From the NCBI RefSeq assembly GCF_005771435.1, contig NZ_VANI01000002.1, positions 186,001 to 250,000 of the forward strand: a DNA stretch of 64,000 bases, written 5' to 3'. This DNA comes from Microbulbifer harenosus (GTDB lineage: Bacteria; Pseudomonadota; Gammaproteobacteria; Pseudomonadales; Cellvibrionaceae). Shown here one piece after another: positions 26,387 to 35,676 of the stretch. The notes beneath the pieces were generated by a model, which was given only the letters and a program-made list of their open reading frames with translations, was not told the origin of the DNA and did no database searches. The translations under genes were made by a program, and so were the position numbers. Each line of letters begins with the position of its first letter. Position 1 is the first letter of the stretch.

Positions 26387-28000
26387 TTATTTGAGCAGGC
26401 GCTGCAACAGTAAGGCGGTAGAGCCGTCCCAGTCGTCTGGAATCTCTCCGGCAATGGCGGAGTGCACCGCAGTACCCAGCACCTTGCCCAGCTCCACACC
26501 CCACTGATCAAACGGATTGATGTCCAGCAGCATGCCGAAGGTAAACACCTTGTGCTCATACAGGGCCAGCAGACTGCCCAAGTGGAACGGATCGAGCTTC
26601 TCGACAATCAGCGTATTGCTTGGGCGATTGCCGGGAATCACCTTGTGTGGCGCCAGCTGATGCACTTCTTTGTGCGTGTGGCCTGAGTCCTCCAGTTCTT
26701 TGCGTGCCTCCGCCAGCGACTTGCCGCGCAGCAGTGCCTGGCTCTGGCTCAGGCAGCAGGCCAGCAGCCACTGATGCTGTTCCTCCAATTCGGAAGTAGG
26801 CTGTTTGATCGCTACAAAATCCGCAGGAATCATGTCGGTGCCCTGATGCAGCAGCTGGTGGAAGGAGTGTTGGCCATTGCTGCCTTCCGCCCCCCAAATC
26901 ACTGCGCCGGCGGCGTAGGGCAGGGGCTGACCTTCGCGCGTTACGCTCTTACCCAGGCTCTCCATATCCAGTTGCTGCAGCCATGCGGGGAACTTGGCCA
27001 GACGCTGCGCGTAAGGCAGGACGGCAAGGCTGCCGGCGCCCCAGCACTGCCGGTACCAGAAGTGGATCAGCGCCATCAGCACCGGAAGATTCTGCGCGAA
27101 CGCCGCTTCCGCAAAGTGGCGGTCCATGGCGTTGGCGCCTTTCAGCAGATCGCTGTATACCTCGAAACTGCAGGCCAGAGCGATGGGCAGTCCAATGGCT
27201 GACCACAGCGAGTAGCGGCCACCAACCCAGTCCCACATGGGGAAAATATTCTGCGCGGCGATACCGAAGTCCTGCGCCGCCACGATATTGCTGCTCACGG
27301 CAACGAAATGCTTCTCCAGATCGGACTCCGCACAGCCCGCATCAAGCACCCACTGGCGTGCGGAAAGCGCATTTTGGCGGGTTTCGAGCGTGGAGAAAGA
27401 CTTTGAGGCGACGATGAACAGCGTTTCATCCGCCGGCAGGGCCGCGATGGTATCGCTGAGGTCGGCTCCATCGACATTCGCGACAAAATGCACGGTGAGA
27501 TCTTGGTTGTGCCAGGGGCGCAGGGCTTCGCACACCATGCGCGGGCCGAGGTCGGAGCCGCCGATACCGATGTTCACCACATGGCGGATGCGCTTGCCGG
27601 TGAATCCGGTCCAGGCGCCGCTGTGCACCTGTTCAACAAAGCTGGCCATCTGCGCGCGGCAATCCGCCACGGCCTGCTCGTGCTCAGTTTTGGGTTCACC
27701 CTGAAAGCGCAGCGCGGTGTGCAGGGCGGGGCGGTGTTCGGTGTTGTTGATGTTGGTACCGGAGAGCAGGGCACCAATACGCTCTTTCAATCCGGCGGTG
27801 TCAGCGTAGGCCAGCAGCTGCTGCAGGGTCTCCGCATTCAACAGATTCTTGCTGTAATCCAGATAGAGTCCGGCCGCCTCGGCGCTGAAGGCCTGCGCGC
27901 GATCCGGGTCGGACGCGAACAGATCTCGCAGAGACCAGCGCTGCTGGTCCTTGTGCTGTTGCAATTGGGCGATGGCGGCGGACAGGGGGAGAGCATCCAT
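26387..28000 (-). CDS. pgi: Glucose-6-phosphate isomerase
   Basis: A 537-residue isomerase with the signature segments IGGSDLGPRMVCEAL, WGAEGSNGQHSFHQLLHQGTD and QLAPHKVIPGNRPSNTL. It interconverts glucose 6-phosphate and fructose 6-phosphate. The frame extends to a TTG at 28006, but the ATG at 28000 is preferred. It is convergent with the galactose genes, so it is probably not in their operon, although it would serve gluconeogenesis from the triose phosphate they produce. Confidence 0.97.
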   Translation of the reverse strand: MDALPLSAAIAQLQQHKDQQRWSLRDLFASDPDRAQAFSAEAAGLYLDYSKNLLNAETLQQLLAYADTAGLKERIGALLSGTNINNTEHRPALHTALRFQGEPKTEHEQAVADCRAQMASFVEQVHSGAWTGFTGKRIRHVVNIGIGGSDLGPRMVCEALRPWHNQDLTVHFVANVDGADLSDTIAALPADETLFIVASKSFSTLETRQNALSARQWVLDAGCAESDLEKHFVAVSSNIVAAQDFGIAAQNIFPMWDWVGGRYSLWSAIGLPIALACSFEVYSDLLKGANAMDRHFAEAAFAQNLPVLMALIHFWYRQCWGAGSLAVLPYAQRLAKFPAWLQQLDMESLGKSVTREGQPLPYAAGAVIWGAEGSNGQHSFHQLLHQGTDMIPADFVAIKQPTSELEEQHQWLLACCLSQSQALLRGKSLAEARKELEDSGHTHKEVHQLAPHKVIPGNRPSNTLIVEKLDPFHLGSLLALYEHKVFTFGMLLDINPFDQWGVELGKVLGTAVHSAIAGEIPDDWDGSTALLLQRLLK

Positions 28001-28308
28001 GGTCAATAATTCTTCGTTAAAGGGAATAATCGTGAGAAAGGCGCAAATATTAGCGACAAATGTGCGGTGCGGCCAGTTTGCCGTAAAGACGCATGGATGA
28101 GAAGAAGGCGCATGGAGGGGGAGCGCTCAATCGCGCGGTCGCGGAATACCGCGGTGCACGCTGGTGGCGCGGATACCATGGATGATTTAAAGCGCAGGGC
28201 TTTGGCGGTTCAGTTTGAGCGGTGAAGTGGGCGGAGATAGGTTGTGCCCGTCGGATCGTCTGCCTGATGCATTTGGACGGACCACAACTGGGCGGGGGTG
28301 GAAATGCA
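28001..28308. other. Non-coding region upstream of pgi
   Basis: About 310 bases between pgi and the small lipoprotein terminator, presumably holding the pgi promoter. No convincing gene, repeat or operator was seen. Confidence 0.4.
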
Positions 28309-28334
28309 AAATGCCGCTCCGAGAAGCGGCATTT
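28309..28334 (-). terminator. Terminator of the small lipoprotein gene
   Basis: AAATGCCGCT (28309-28318) pairs with AGCGGCATTT (28325-28334); on the minus strand the stem ends in TTTTGC. It begins 22 bases after the lipoprotein stop. Confidence 0.75.
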
Positions 28335-28356
28335 GCATGTTCCTGTATGTTGGTGG

Positions 28357-28551
28357 TTACTTGACCACCTTCATGCAACGAACGTTGTCGGATGCCATCC
28401 AGCAATCCGCGTCCGCAGGACAGGCCATTGAAGTCGGAATCTGTTCAGAGCCCGGAGGGCAGGCGGCCGGCATCGGAGCCGGTGCACAGCAACCTGCGAG
28501 AACCAGTGCACAAATAATTCCGGTTAAGTACTTGGCTGGAGTGAAATTCAT
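28357..28551 (-). CDS. Small cysteine-rich lipoprotein
   Basis: A 64-residue protein of no family I recognise. MNFTPAKYLTGIICALVLAGC is a good lipoprotein signal (lipobox VLAGC, C21). The mature part of only 44 residues has five more cysteines (positions 22, 31, 44, 50 and 59) and ends CMKVVK. It resembles small secreted proteins with disulfides. GGAGTTAGGGG directly precedes the ATG and a terminator follows, so it is likely a real single-gene unit. Confidence 0.75.
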   Translation of the reverse strand: MNFTPAKYLTGIICALVLAGCCAPAPMPAACPPGSEQIPTSMACPADADCWMASDNVRCMKVVK

Positions 28552-28993
28552 CCCCTAACTCCTTTCCGTTGATGTTAGTCAATAGCATAGACAATAAAAC
28601 GTCACCTGTTTGGTGTGCTTTGTAAAAATCTTTTCTACAAACATACCGCCCAATGGAGTGTAATAGGCGCGCGGTAAAAATAGCCGCCACCGTTGAATTC
28701 AGGATAAAACAGCTGCCAGTTTGTCGTATCAGTAGGCGATAAACAGCGGGTTATTCCGCCAAATCGCACTGTCAATCATTGCGGGGCGCGGAAGGTTTTT
28801 TTTGAGTAAAGCGAAAATTTTTTTATTTTTTTGCGTTGCGCTAAATTCCCGCGGGAATTCGCGTCAGATATTCGGCATCGCTCGTTCCGAGTGGCGACCA
28901 TTTCGGCAGATGAATTGCGCGTATATTTTTTCTGCGCACGCCAGATAAGGATGGTAGACAGTCAGGCCGGGAGATTGCCAGTGCACGGACCTT
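28552..28993. other. Non-coding region with an AT-rich island
   Basis: About 440 bases without a credible gene. The right part (about 28796-28845) has several runs of six to eight T, unlike the GC-rich surroundings. The promoter of the small lipoprotein should lie at the left end. An in-frame 73-codon stretch at 28841-29062 has no ribosome binding site and is not called. Confidence 0.4.
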
Positions 28994-29044
28994 CCGGAAA
29001 GTATTAACCCGGCAATATTTTATTCTCGGGTTAATGCTTTCCGG
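28994..29044. other. Long hairpin spanning the DUF3549 stop codon
   Basis: Arms CCGGAAAGTATTAACCCG (28994-29011) and CGGGTTAATGCTTTCCGG (29027-29044) pair over 18 bp with one wobble. The TAA stop of the minus-strand gene (29033-29031) lies inside one arm. No T run follows, so it is not a standard terminator; an mRNA 3'-end stabiliser or processing site is possible. Confidence 0.7.
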
Positions 29045-30116
29045 AGGGTTGTAGAAACGCACCGAACGCGCGGGCGACGGACTCCGGACGCTCCGGGTTG
29101 CGCAGTATGCCCAGCAACACGTTGCGCACCGGCGGCAGAAACAGCAGATCTGTCAGCAACAGATTGAAGGTTTGCTGCGGCTGGTTGGTGCTCAGCCTTT
29201 CAAGCCAGGTGCTGGCGAGTTCCGGCTGTTGCAGATCATCTATGCAGCGGCTGCCGACCGCTGCCAGCACGTCGCCGTGCGCGCCCGCATCACCCAGTAG
29301 CAGCCGCAACAGGAACTGTTGGCGCATACCCGAGGCGACGCTGTGGGACAGTCCCCGCACTACCGCGGTAACCAGGGTGAAATCTGGGGTGTTGCTCGCC
29401 AGCGATTGCTCTGCGCGTTGGATCAGCGGCTCGGCGATCTGGTGGTCGATCGCTTCACTTTCCAGGCATTGGCAAAGGGAGATCAATGCCGGGGTGGCGA
29501 AGCGCGGGAGCGTTTTCACCAGTTGCGCCTTTTCCTCTTCCCAGCGCACGGCGAGGTCGGCAAGCCCCTGAAGGGCCAGCTGTTCCCAGGGAAAAGAAGC
29601 TGGATCTTTGGCGTAGGCTCGCGCGGCCGGGAAGTGGTCGCTGGCTTCCCGGCCGAGCAGACGAGCGGATTTTGCGTGGAACACCGCGCGCTTTTCCGCC
29701 GGGGGAGCAAACATCAGACCGCTGTCGTCCAATGAGCGCTGGAGATTTTTGTGCAGATCGCCCGCTTGATTGCTGTAGAGCGCCTGCTGCAATTGCTTGA
29801 GGAAGCGATCGCGAACCGGCAGCAGGAGTTTTCCCTGTTCGTCCAGTGGCAGGCGAAGAAACCATACTACTGGTGCGCCGGCATCTTCCTGCCCGCTCTC
29901 GGCGTTATTCCCTTTCGGCCACAGCAGTAATCCACACCAGGCCTGCCGCAGGTAGGGGTATGGCCAGGGCGCGATGCCCGCCTCAAAGTCTTCCGCGTTT
30001 TTTTTACCGATGAGTCGCACTCTGCGACCCATATCGAACCAGCGCAGGTTGAAATCCGCGGCGGCGATCAGCTCGCTCAACGAGGTGGGCAGTGGGTTTG
30101 AAGACGAATTCGGCAT
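29031..30116 (-). CDS. DUF3549 family protein
   Basis: A 361-residue soluble protein. The start MPNSSSNPLPTSLSELIAAADFNLRWFDMGRRVRLIGKK matches my memory of DUF3549 proteins of Pseudomonas and relatives, which have no known function. The rest is helical and Leu-rich (HEAT-like in composition). The frame extends upstream to 30299 inside nhaC, but the ATG at 30116 overlaps the nhaC stop by one base (TGATG) and gives the family N-terminus. It is probably translationally coupled to nhaC. Confidence 0.82.
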   Translation of the reverse strand: MPNSSSNPLPTSLSELIAAADFNLRWFDMGRRVRLIGKKNAEDFEAGIAPWPYPYLRQAWCGLLLWPKGNNAESGQEDAGAPVVWFLRLPLDEQGKLLLPVRDRFLKQLQQALYSNQAGDLHKNLQRSLDDSGLMFAPPAEKRAVFHAKSARLLGREASDHFPAARAYAKDPASFPWEQLALQGLADLAVRWEEEKAQLVKTLPRFATPALISLCQCLESEAIDHQIAEPLIQRAEQSLASNTPDFTLVTAVVRGLSHSVASGMRQQFLLRLLLGDAGAHGDVLAAVGSRCIDDLQQPELASTWLERLSTNQPQQTFNLLLTDLLFLPPVRNVLLGILRNPERPESVARAFGAFLQPSGKH

Positions 30117-31612
30117 CAGCTGTGGACTTCTTCGGCGAGCGGTAGCGTATTCTCTTTGCCAAGCGGCATTTGCTTGAAGTGCAACCAACCATAGGCAATG
30201 GCCAGCAGCGGACAAAGAATATTGAACAGTGCGAAGGGTGCATAGGTGAAGGTGGCGACACCCAGAGTGGCACTCATATACGCGCCGCAGGTATTCCACG
30301 GTATCAGCACCGAGGTGATGGTGCCGGAGTCCTCAAGCGTGCGGGACAGGTTCAAGCGATGCAGTCCTTTGTCGGTGAAGGCATCGCGAAACATGCGTCC
30401 GGGAATGATGATGGCCATGTACTGGTCGCCTGCGGCGGCGTTCATGCCAAAGCAGGTAAGCACCGTGGAGGTGATGAGCCCGCCTACGGTTTTTACGCCG
30501 GACAGCGCCCAGTTGACGATGCATTCGAGGAAGCCGGCGCGCTCCATCACGCCGCCAAAGGCCATGGCGGAAATAATCAGCCAGATGGTATTGAGCATGC
30601 TGCTCATGCCACCCTTTGACAACAGCGAGGCAACGGCCTCATTGCTGGACGTGGATTTGTAGCCATCGAACAGACTGTGCCATGCGCCTTTCAGCAGGCT
30701 CAGGGCGCCTTCGCCACCTGCCAGCTGGCGGGTGGCGTTGGGCTCGAAAACTATTGCAATCATGCAGCCCACCAAGGCGCCAATGATCAGCGTGGGGTAC
30801 GCCGGAATTTTGCGCCACGCCATAAACAGCAGCAGCGCCAGTGGCAGCAGGCTGACGATGGAAATGCTGAATTCCTCCCGCAGCGCATTCAGCAGCAACT
30901 GGATATCTTGGGCGGAAGCGCTACCGGTATCGGCGCTGAGGCCGATAACCGCAAAGATAGTGATGGCCATGACAAATGCGGGGATGGTGGTCCACAGCAT
31001 ATGGCGGATATGCAGAAACAGGTCGTTGGAGGTCACCGCCGCGGCCACGTTGGTGGTGTCGGACAGGGGGGACATCTTGTCCCCGAAATAGGCGCCGGAA
31101 ATGACCGCACCGGCGGTGATAGCCGGGTTCAGCCCCAGGGCTGCGGCAATGCCCATCAGCGCAACACCCAGCGTACCTGCGGTGGTCCAGCTGGAACCGA
31201 TGCTGAGGCCGACCACGGCGCAGATGAGGCAGCTGGCGGCGTAGAACCACTGGGGTGACAACATTTGTACGCCGTAATAGATCATCGACGGTACAGTGCC
31301 AGCCAGAATCCAGCTGCCGATCAATGCGCCGACTGCCAGCAGAATCAGGATCGCACCAAACACCAGGCTCATGCCATGCAGCATGCCGCCTTCCATTTCC
31401 TTCCAGGTAAACCCATTTTTCATACCCACCAGCGCCGCGACGCCGGCGCACAGCAGCAGGGCAATCTGGTTGGGTCCGTAGGAGGAATCGGCACCGTAGA
31501 AAAATACCGACAGGGAAAGCAAGGCGATAAGGATCAGTAGGGGGGTCAATGCATCCAGCAGGCTGGGTTTGCGGTGAGACTCACTGGTTTTGCTGGAGCT
31601 GCTCGGATTCAA
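30116..31612 (-). CDS. nhaC: NhaC-type Na+/H+ antiporter
   Basis: A 498-residue, about 12-helix antiporter with the NhaC signatures SIGSSWTTAGTLGVALMGIA and GAVISGAYFGDKMSPLSDTT. It exchanges sodium for protons in the inner membrane, fitting a marine lifestyle. The frame opens at an ATG at 31642, but AAGGAG is six bases before a TTG at 31612, so the TTG start (LNPSSSSKTSESHRK) is preferred. It is followed by an overlapping DUF3549 gene. Confidence 0.9.
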   Translation of the reverse strand: MNPSSSSKTSESHRKPSLLDALTPLLILIALLSLSVFFYGADSSYGPNQIALLLCAGVAALVGMKNGFTWKEMEGGMLHGMSLVFGAILILLAVGALIGSWILAGTVPSMIYYGVQMLSPQWFYAASCLICAVVGLSIGSSWTTAGTLGVALMGIAAALGLNPAITAGAVISGAYFGDKMSPLSDTTNVAAAVTSNDLFLHIRHMLWTTIPAFVMAITIFAVIGLSADTGSASAQDIQLLLNALREEFSISIVSLLPLALLLFMAWRKIPAYPTLIIGALVGCMIAIVFEPNATRQLAGGEGALSLLKGAWHSLFDGYKSTSSNEAVASLLSKGGMSSMLNTIWLIISAMAFGGVMERAGFLECIVNWALSGVKTVGGLITSTVLTCFGMNAAAGDQYMAIIIPGRMFRDAFTDKGLHRLNLSRTLEDSGTITSVLIPWNTCGAYMSATLGVATFTYAPFALFNILCPLLAIAYGWLHFKQMPLGKENTLPLAEEVHS

Positions 31613-31992
31613 GGGGTTCTCCTTATCACAGACAAACAGCATCAGCTACCCGCTGCGAAACCCCGCTTGTGGCCGGGTCGCCGGGAAGTTTTCTGTTGTC
31701 TGTATCTTGTTATAGGCGCAAAACGCCCTATTCTCGGGGCGGGACCAGCATATGTCCATAGGGCCCAACCGGCGTCCGGTGTTGCCCGGTGGCTCAGTGC
31801 GCGCCGATTCCGGTGTAGCGCTGTTGTACCGCCGGGTCCGCCGCGGCACTGGCAGTTCTCTTCGGCATCCGGTATGTTCTGCGCCGGTTTTGGCCGGCCC
31901 GCCTTGTGTTACCGGGGTTGGGCCACAATAAGAACGAGCCAGAGCGCAGAATCCCGGGGGGACGCGCTGCAGTTGGCAGGTAGAAAATTTTC
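31613..31992. other. Divergent non-coding region
   Basis: 380 bases between nhaC and the acyltransferase gene. It must contain two divergent promoters; no clear operator, repeat or small gene is visible. Confidence 0.4.
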
Positions 31993-33168
31993 ATGAATGC
32001 GAGAAATCTGGATCTGAGTCAATTCGATGATATCCGCCCGTACCGGGACGATGAGGTGCGGCCGGTGCTGCGGCGATTGGTCGAAGACCCCGAAATGTCC
32101 CGGGTGGTGGCGCATTTCCTGTTGCCCGGCGCCGCCAGTAAATTAGAGCGGCCGTTGGCATGGCTGGTGCGCCAGTTTGTGCGCTTTGAGTTCCGCAAGG
32201 CGAACAACCTGCGGGGGGTGCAAGAGGTGATCGCCCGCTATCTGGAAAAAGCGGTCAACCGCACCAGTTGCGGACTCACCATCTCCGGGCTGGATACACT
32301 GCCCAGGAACCGCGCCTGCCTGTTCGTCAGCAACCATCGCGATATCGCCATGGACCCGGCACTGGCCATTCTCGCCATGTTCAAGGAGGGCCACGAGACC
32401 TCGCGCATCGCCATCGGCGACAACCTGCTGTCCAAGCAGTTTGCGACGGACATGATGAAACTCAACAAGTGCTTCGTGGTGAAGCGCAGCTCCGGCAGCC
32501 GCCGCGAGAAGCTGAACGCGGCCACCACCCTTTCCCGCTACATCCATCACTCTATCGTGAATGACAACGAGCATGTGTGGATTGCCCAGCGCGCGGGCCG
32601 CGCCAAAGACGGGCTCGACCGCACTAACCCCGCGCTGGCGGCGATGTTTGCGATGGCTAAGCCGAAAGAGCAGTCGTTTGCGGATTTCTGGCGCGAGCTG
32701 CACATTGTGCCGCTGTCGATTTCCTACGAGTGGGACCCCTGCGACCGCTACAAAGCGCGCGAGCTCTATATCAAGGAGCACCAGGACGAGTATCAGAAAG
32801 AGGCCCACGAGGATCTGGGCAGCATTGGCAAAGGTGTGGTAGGCAAGAAGGGCCACATTCACGCGGCGTTCGGTACCCCGATCGAGGGCGATTTTAACGA
32901 TGTCGCTGCGCTGGCGGACGAGATCGACCGCCAGATCATCGGCAACTATGTACTGCACCCGACCAATCTGATCGCCTACCAGATGATCTACGGCGTAGCG
33001 CCGGATCTGCCGGTTGGCTACCCCGCCAAACCCTGGCATCCGGACGAGCACCAGGCCATCCGCGAGCAGTTCGAGCAGCGCATGGCGGCGATTGACGAGC
33101 GCTGGCGGGACAAGGCCATTCAGGCCTATGCCAATCCGGTGGTCTCCCGATTGGCGTTTGAGCAGTAA
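31993..33168 (+). CDS. PlsC-family 1-acylglycerol-3-phosphate acyltransferase-like protein
   Basis: A 391-residue acyltransferase. FVSNHRDIAMDPALA supplies the HX4D motif (N-H-R-D-I-A-M-D) and FVVKRSSGSRREK the second conserved block. A long N-terminal extension (about 100 residues) and a C-terminal tail flank the domain, so it is larger than typical PlsC and without membrane helices I can define. It acylates a lysophospholipid or similar substrate; the exact one is unknown. It is the second such domain in the window, after the OlsF-like protein. Confidence 0.83.
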   Translation: MNARNLDLSQFDDIRPYRDDEVRPVLRRLVEDPEMSRVVAHFLLPGAASKLERPLAWLVRQFVRFEFRKANNLRGVQEVIARYLEKAVNRTSCGLTISGLDTLPRNRACLFVSNHRDIAMDPALAILAMFKEGHETSRIAIGDNLLSKQFATDMMKLNKCFVVKRSSGSRREKLNAATTLSRYIHHSIVNDNEHVWIAQRAGRAKDGLDRTNPALAAMFAMAKPKEQSFADFWRELHIVPLSISYEWDPCDRYKARELYIKEHQDEYQKEAHEDLGSIGKGVVGKKGHIHAAFGTPIEGDFNDVAALADEIDRQIIGNYVLHPTNLIAYQMIYGVAPDLPVGYPAKPWHPDEHQAIREQFEQRMAAIDERWRDKAIQAYANPVVSRLAFEQ

Positions 33169-33212
33169 TTATTCTGAGCCTCGTTCCTTTTTCGACTTCT
33201 GAAGCTGGTCTT

Positions 33213-33234
33213 GTGGCGGCGAAGTGCTGGGCAG
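33213..33234 (-). repeat. Degenerate half of a class II palindrome
   Basis: GTGGCGGCGAAGTGCTGGGC resembles the reverse complement of the right end of the class II elements (GCACTTCGCCGCCAC against GTGCTTTGCCGCCAC). It lies just before the intact copy at 33287 and has no matching second arm. Confidence 0.45.
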
Positions 33235-33286
33235 TATCTTGTTAGCGATCTTCCTTCCGGGCAATCCAGTTGGCTCAGTACTTGAT

Positions 33287-33408
33287 GAGAAGGCAAAGTG
33301 CTGGGTATCCGTTTTCGGAAGCGTCGGCGACATGGACGTCGCCGACGCAGCGTACAGGGATGTATTCACAGCGGTTCCGAAAACGGATACCCAGTGCTTT
33401 GCCGCCAC
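33287..33408 (+). repeat. Intergenic palindrome, class II, copy A
   Basis: Between the acyltransferase and dinG. Outer arms 33292-33320 and 33375-33403 pair over 29 positions, with two adjacent G-T wobbles. The inner hairpin GCGTCGGCGAC/GTCGCCGACGC (33321-33331, 33338-33348) has the loop ATGGAC. The core 33349-33374 contains TACAGGGATGTATTCA. Ends are GAGAAGG and CCGCCAC. Together with the degenerate half it fills most of the 345-base gap. Confidence 0.85.
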
Positions 33409-33513
33409 CGGACTTTCCAGGGCCAAAAGAATCCAGGTTGGCTAAACCCTGAGCAACCGTGGATAATGCGCGGCTGATTTAACCACTACTGCAGATTATT
33501 CCGTCGGTCCCCA

Positions 33514-35673
33514 GTGCTCAGCGAAAAAGACAAAGAATCCATCCAGAATGCCTACCGTCAGTTCCTGAACGGGCGCGAGCTCAAGGCTCGCTATGGTCAG
33601 AAGCTGATGATCGCAGCCATCGCCCGTACCCTCGGTGGCATCCAGCGCAACGGCGCCGGCGAGCGGGATCACGGCAAGACCGACGGCGAGCATATCTGCG
33701 TGGTGGAAGCGGGCACCGGCACCGGCAAGACCGTCTCTTACCTGCTCGCCGCCATCCCCATGGCCATCGCCCACGACAAAACCCTCGTGGTTTCCACCGC
33801 CACGGTGGCCCTGCAGGAACAGATCATCAACAAGGATCTGCCCGAACTTATCCGCCACTCCGGCCTCAAGTTTGAAGTGTCCCTGGCCAAGGGCCGCGGT
33901 CGCTATCTGTGCCTGTCCAAACTCGATCAGCTGCTCACCGAACTCACCTCCAGCGGCGTCGGCGCCTCTCTCGCCTTATACGAAGATGAAAAACCCCAAG
34001 TGGACGAAGTGGGGATCAAGCTTTACCGCGATATGGCCGACGAACTGGCCAGCGGCCGCTGGGATGGCGACCGCGATAACTGGAAAGACACCATCGAAGG
34101 CGATGACTGGAGCCGGGTCACCACCGACCACCGCCAGTGCAGCGGCCGTCGCTGCCCGCATGTGAGCAGCTGCAGCTTCTTCCGCGCCCGCGAGAGCCTG
34201 GGCAAGAGCCGGGTCATCGTCGCCAACCACGACCTGCTACTGGCGGACCTGGCCCTCGGTGGCGGCGCGATCCTGCCTCCACCGGAAGACACCATCTACG
34301 TGCTGGACGAAGCGCACCATCTGCCGGACAAGGCATTGAACCATTTCGCCCACCACAGCCGCGTGGGCGCCACCACCGGCTGGCTGGACCAGGCGAACAA
34401 AAACCTCGGTCAACTGCTTGGTGATATCGGTGATGGCGGGGAGCTGGAGCGCGCCGGGGAAGAGCTGCCGGCGTTGTTCACCGCCGCCAAACAGAAAATG
34501 GAGATGGCCTGGCCGCTGTTGGAAGATCTGTGCGAGTTCGAGGAAGAGCGCGGTAAGAACAGTGGTGCTTTTGCCGGCCGCAGCGCCCGCCACCGCTTTG
34601 AGGGCGGCGTGGTTCCGGAATCCCTGATGCACCTGGCGGAGCAGCTGCGGGAGGATTTCGACGAGATCGAGGGCCTGCTCAGCAAAATGGTGCAGTCCGC
34701 CCAGCGCATGATGGAAGACGCCCACAGCCCGGTGCCGATTGTCGATCTGGAGCGCTGGTATCCGGTGCTCGGCAGCTGGCACGGCCGCGCCGAGGCGAAC
34801 CTGGAATTGTGGGCAAACTATTCCCGTATTGATGAGGGCGCCGTGCCCCAGGCGCGCTGGGTAACCCTGGTAGAGTGGGGCGGTTCGTTTGATTTTGAGG
34901 TGTGCAGCTCGCCAATTCTCGCCGGCAAGACCCTGGAATTCAGCCTGTGGCGCCGCTGTTACGGCGCGGTGCTGACCTCCGCGACCCTCACCGCGCTCGG
35001 GCGCTTCGACCGCCTGAAGATGCGCGCCGGTACCCCGGACAACGCCAGTTACGAAATCGTCCCCAGCCCGTTTGATTTCTCCCGCGCCGAGCTGCGGGTG
35101 CCGAAAGACGCGGTGGAGGCGAACAACGCCGACCTGCACACCGACGCGGTGATCGAGGCTCTGCCGGACCTGCTTGAGGGGCCAGGTGGCTCACTGGTGC
35201 TGTTCGCCTCCCGCCGGCAGATGGAAACCGTGTACGAATCGCTGCCCGGTACCTGGCGCAACCGCATCCTGATGCAGGGCCAGCAGTCGCGACAGCAACT
35301 GCTCGACAGTCACAAGAAGAGCGTCGACAGCGGTGGTCACAGCGTGCTGTTCGGACTCGCCAGTTTCGCCGAGGGCCTGGACCTGCCGGGGGATTATTGT
35401 CGCCATGTGGTCATCGCGAAATTACCCTTTGCGGTACCGGATGACCCTATTGAGGCAGCGTTGGCGGAGTGGATAGAGGCCAAGGGCGGTAATGCATTTA
35501 TGCAGATCACGGTGCCCGACGCAGCCCTGAAACTAGTGCAGGCCTGCGGCCGGCTGCTGCGCACGGAGCGGGACAGCGGCACCATTACCCTGTTGGACCG
35601 GCGCATCGTTACCAAACGCTATGGGCGCGCCATGCTGGATTCCCTGCCGCCGTTCAGGCGCGCGATAAACTGA
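33514..35673 (+). CDS. dinG: ATP-dependent DNA helicase DinG
   Basis: A 719-residue superfamily 2, XPD-like 5'-3' helicase involved in DNA repair and R-loop or D-loop resolution. Walker A is GTGTGKT at residues 67-73; the DEAH box is in VLDEAHHLPD. Fe-S ligands are the Cys of GRYLCLSKL and the cluster CSGRRCPHVSSC. Motif VI-like QACGRLLRTERDSG is near the end. No in-frame ATG fits the N-terminus, so a GTG start at 33514 is used. The ribosome binding site is poor. Confidence 0.95.
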   Translation: MLSEKDKESIQNAYRQFLNGRELKARYGQKLMIAAIARTLGGIQRNGAGERDHGKTDGEHICVVEAGTGTGKTVSYLLAAIPMAIAHDKTLVVSTATVALQEQIINKDLPELIRHSGLKFEVSLAKGRGRYLCLSKLDQLLTELTSSGVGASLALYEDEKPQVDEVGIKLYRDMADELASGRWDGDRDNWKDTIEGDDWSRVTTDHRQCSGRRCPHVSSCSFFRARESLGKSRVIVANHDLLLADLALGGGAILPPPEDTIYVLDEAHHLPDKALNHFAHHSRVGATTGWLDQANKNLGQLLGDIGDGGELERAGEELPALFTAAKQKMEMAWPLLEDLCEFEEERGKNSGAFAGRSARHRFEGGVVPESLMHLAEQLREDFDEIEGLLSKMVQSAQRMMEDAHSPVPIVDLERWYPVLGSWHGRAEANLELWANYSRIDEGAVPQARWVTLVEWGGSFDFEVCSSPILAGKTLEFSLWRRCYGAVLTSATLTALGRFDRLKMRAGTPDNASYEIVPSPFDFSRAELRVPKDAVEANNADLHTDAVIEALPDLLEGPGGSLVLFASRRQMETVYESLPGTWRNRILMQGQQSRQQLLDSHKKSVDSGGHSVLFGLASFAEGLDLPGDYCRHVVIAKLPFAVPDDPIEAALAEWIEAKGGNAFMQITVPDAALKLVQACGRLLRTERDSGTITLLDRRIVTKRYGRAMLDSLPPFRRAIN

Positions 35674-35676
35674 ACC

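Noticed and set aside
28841..29062. 73-codon minus-strand frame near the DUF3549 3' end
   Set aside because: No ribosome binding site or domain, and it overlaps the long hairpin and the end of a real gene.
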